From Flavobacteriaceae bacterium UBA3611 (GTDB lineage: Bacteria > Bacteroidota > Bacteroidia > Flavobacteriales > Flavobacteriaceae), in the NCBI GenBank assembly GCA_002375495.1, contig DFLU01000012.1, positions 624,269-688,268 on the forward strand: a stretch of DNA of 64,000 bases. Reading direction: 5' to 3'. Below, piece by piece: positions 62,883 through 64,000 of the stretch. Numbering within the stretch: the first letter of the stretch is position 1; the number at the start of each line of letters is the position of its first letter. The notes under the pieces were generated by a model, which saw nothing but the letters and a program-made list of their open reading frames with translations, had not been told where the DNA came from and searched no databases. A program made the position numbers and the translations under genes.

Positions 62883-64000
62883 ATGTCAATATTAGATGCT
62901 AAAATACCTGAAGGACCCTTAGCCGAAAAGTGGACCAATCATAAAAACTCAATTAATCTAGTTAATCCGGCCAACAAACGAAACATCGATGTGATCGTTA
63001 TTGGTACAGGGCTGGCTGGGGGGAGCGCTGCTGCTACCTTGGCAGAATTGGGTTATAACGTAAAAACATTTTGTTACCAAGATTCGCCAAGACGCGCGCA
63101 TTCAATCGCGGCACAAGGTGGAATAAACGCAGCAAAAAATTATCAAGGTGATGGCGACAGCAATTACCGTTTGTTTTACGATACTGTAAAAGGAGGCGAT
63201 TACCGCTCTCGGGAAGCGAATGTTTATCGTCTGGCTGAAGTTTCAGCAAATATCATCGACCAATGTGTTGCACAGGGAGTGCCATTTGCCCGTGAATACG
63301 GAGGCTTGCTTGACAACCGTTCGTTTGGAGGTGTGTTGGTATCTCGAACTTTTTATGCGAAAGGACAAACCGGGCAACAATTATTGTTGGGAGCTTATTC
63401 GGCCATGAACCGCCAAATAAACCGTGGTAAGATTAAAGCATACAATCGCCATGAGATGTTAGACATCGTTAAGGTAGATGGCAAGGCAAGAGGAATTATT
63501 GCCAGAAATTTGGTGACTGGAGAAATAGAAAGACACAGTGCTCATGCCGTTGTCTTAGCTTCCGGAGGCTACGGAAATGTATTCTTCCTTTCTACCAATG
63601 CCATGGGAAGTAACGTTACAGCTGCTTGGAAAGCACACCGTAGAGGCGCATTTTTTGCAAATCCGTGTTATACACAAATCCACCCAACCTGTATTCCAGT
63701 TTCAGGAGAACACCAATCTAAATTAACGTTGATGTCTGAAAGTCTTCGAAATGACGGACGTATCTGGGTTCCGAAGAAAAAAGAAGATGCAGAGGCCATT
63801 AGAGCCGGGAAATTGAAACCTACAGATTTAAAAGAAGAAGATAGAGACTATTACCTAGAGCGCAGATATCCAGCCTTTGGTAATTTAGTGCCTCGAGACG
63901 TGGCTTCAAGAGCTGCAAAAGAGCGTTGCGACGCCGGATTTGGAGTGAATAAAACAGGGGAAGCAGTTTACCTTGATTTTAAAAGTGCCATTCAGCGCTA
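62883..64000 (+). CDS. sdhA: Succinate dehydrogenase flavoprotein subunit (5' part, cut by window end)
   Basis: Open from the ATG at 62883 (MSILDAKIPEGPLAEKW) through the last base, 372 complete codons. FAD Rossmann motif GTGLAGGSAAATLAELG, the histidine for covalent FAD in RAHSIAAQGGINAAK, and HPTCIPVSGEH in the capping/active-site region. It oxidises succinate to fumarate. The C-terminal part and presumably sdhB lie beyond the window. Confidence 0.96.
   Translation, partial: MSILDAKIPEGPLAEKWTNHKNSINLVNPANKRNIDVIVIGTGLAGGSAAATLAELGYNVKTFCYQDSPRRAHSIAAQGGINAAKNYQGDGDSNYRLFYDTVKGGDYRSREANVYRLAEVSANIIDQCVAQGVPFAREYGGLLDNRSFGGVLVSRTFYAKGQTGQQLLLGAYSAMNRQINRGKIKAYNRHEMLDIVKVDGKARGIIARNLVTGEIERHSAHAVVLASGGYGNVFFLSTNAMGSNVTAAWKAHRRGAFFANPCYTQIHPTCIPVSGEHQSKLTLMSESLRNDGRIWVPKKKEDAEAIRAGKLKPTDLKEEDRDYYLERRYPAFGNLVPRDVASRAAKERCDAGFGVNKTGEAVYLDFKSAIQR

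Noticed and set aside
1..64000. tRNA, rRNA or insertion sequences
   Set aside because: No cloverleaf with a TTC-type arm, no rRNA core and no transposase-like protein was seen on either strand.

Overview
The window looks like chromosomal DNA of a marine or aquatic Flavobacteriaceae (Bacteroidota). The reasons are moderate-to-low GC, TAnnTTTG-type -7 promoter elements, several proteins with type IX secretion (T9SS) C-terminal sorting domains of types A and B, a PorP/SprF + OmpA pair, a flavobacterial-style suf operon, and many DUFs typical of the phylum (DUF3078, DUF2480, META). The genus cannot be fixed. The PETase-like secreted esterase with a T9SS tail resembles enzymes I recall from Aequorivita, but that is only a hint. 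No tRNA, rRNA, CRISPR array, IS element or prophage was seen.

Layout. 1-8.3 kb: an AraC-type membrane regulator, an NHL-repeat T9SS protein, an XRE membrane regulator, mfd and a FAD oxidoreductase. 8.3-8.75 kb: a three-unit tandem repeat array whose units begin with the 3' end of the oxidoreductase gene. 8.8-16 kb: PLP enzyme, TspO-like membrane protein, small secreted protein, PETase-like hydrolase and polA. 16-20.8 kb: a cyanophycin block (isoaspartyl peptidase, cyanophycinase, cyanophycin synthetase) with a truncated SRPBCC gene remnant. 20.9-26.6 kb: two large secreted fibre-like proteins, one with an S74 self-cleaving chaperone domain, sharing an upstream regulatory layout. 26.8-31.7 kb: type B T9SS cargo, PorP/SprF and OmpA-family genes in a row. 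31.8-35.7 kb: endonuclease, hflX, DUF3078, DUF2480.

35.8-36.4 kb: a second tandem array of four ~151-bp units, each carrying a variant of the 3' end of the adjacent sufT-like gene. 36.3-43.3 kb: suf operon in the order sufA-B-(lipoprotein)-C-D-S-(META lipoprotein)-E-T, on the minus strand. 43.5-50.1 kb: a five-gene minus-strand run encoding two paralogous LVIVD/choice-of-anchor B proteins, a repeat lipoprotein, an MbnP-like protein and an MbnH-like di-heme enzyme. 50.2-57 kb: thiL, two small zinc-ribbon proteins, an alpha/beta hydrolase, brnQ, a secreted unknown, a 2OG-Fe(II) hydroxylase and an M24 peptidase. 57-64 kb: a second AraC membrane regulator, a TlpA-like thioredoxin, a VPS10/BNR-repeat protein, then sdhC and the start of sdhA, cut by the window end.

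Most core genes are ordinary. The most unusual signals are the two gene-3'-end tandem arrays, the in-frame dispersed repeats inside mfd and polA, the shared fibre-gene promoter layout with two GAATTC half-sites 26 bp apart, the MbnH/MbnP/anchor-B operon and the PETase-like enzyme.
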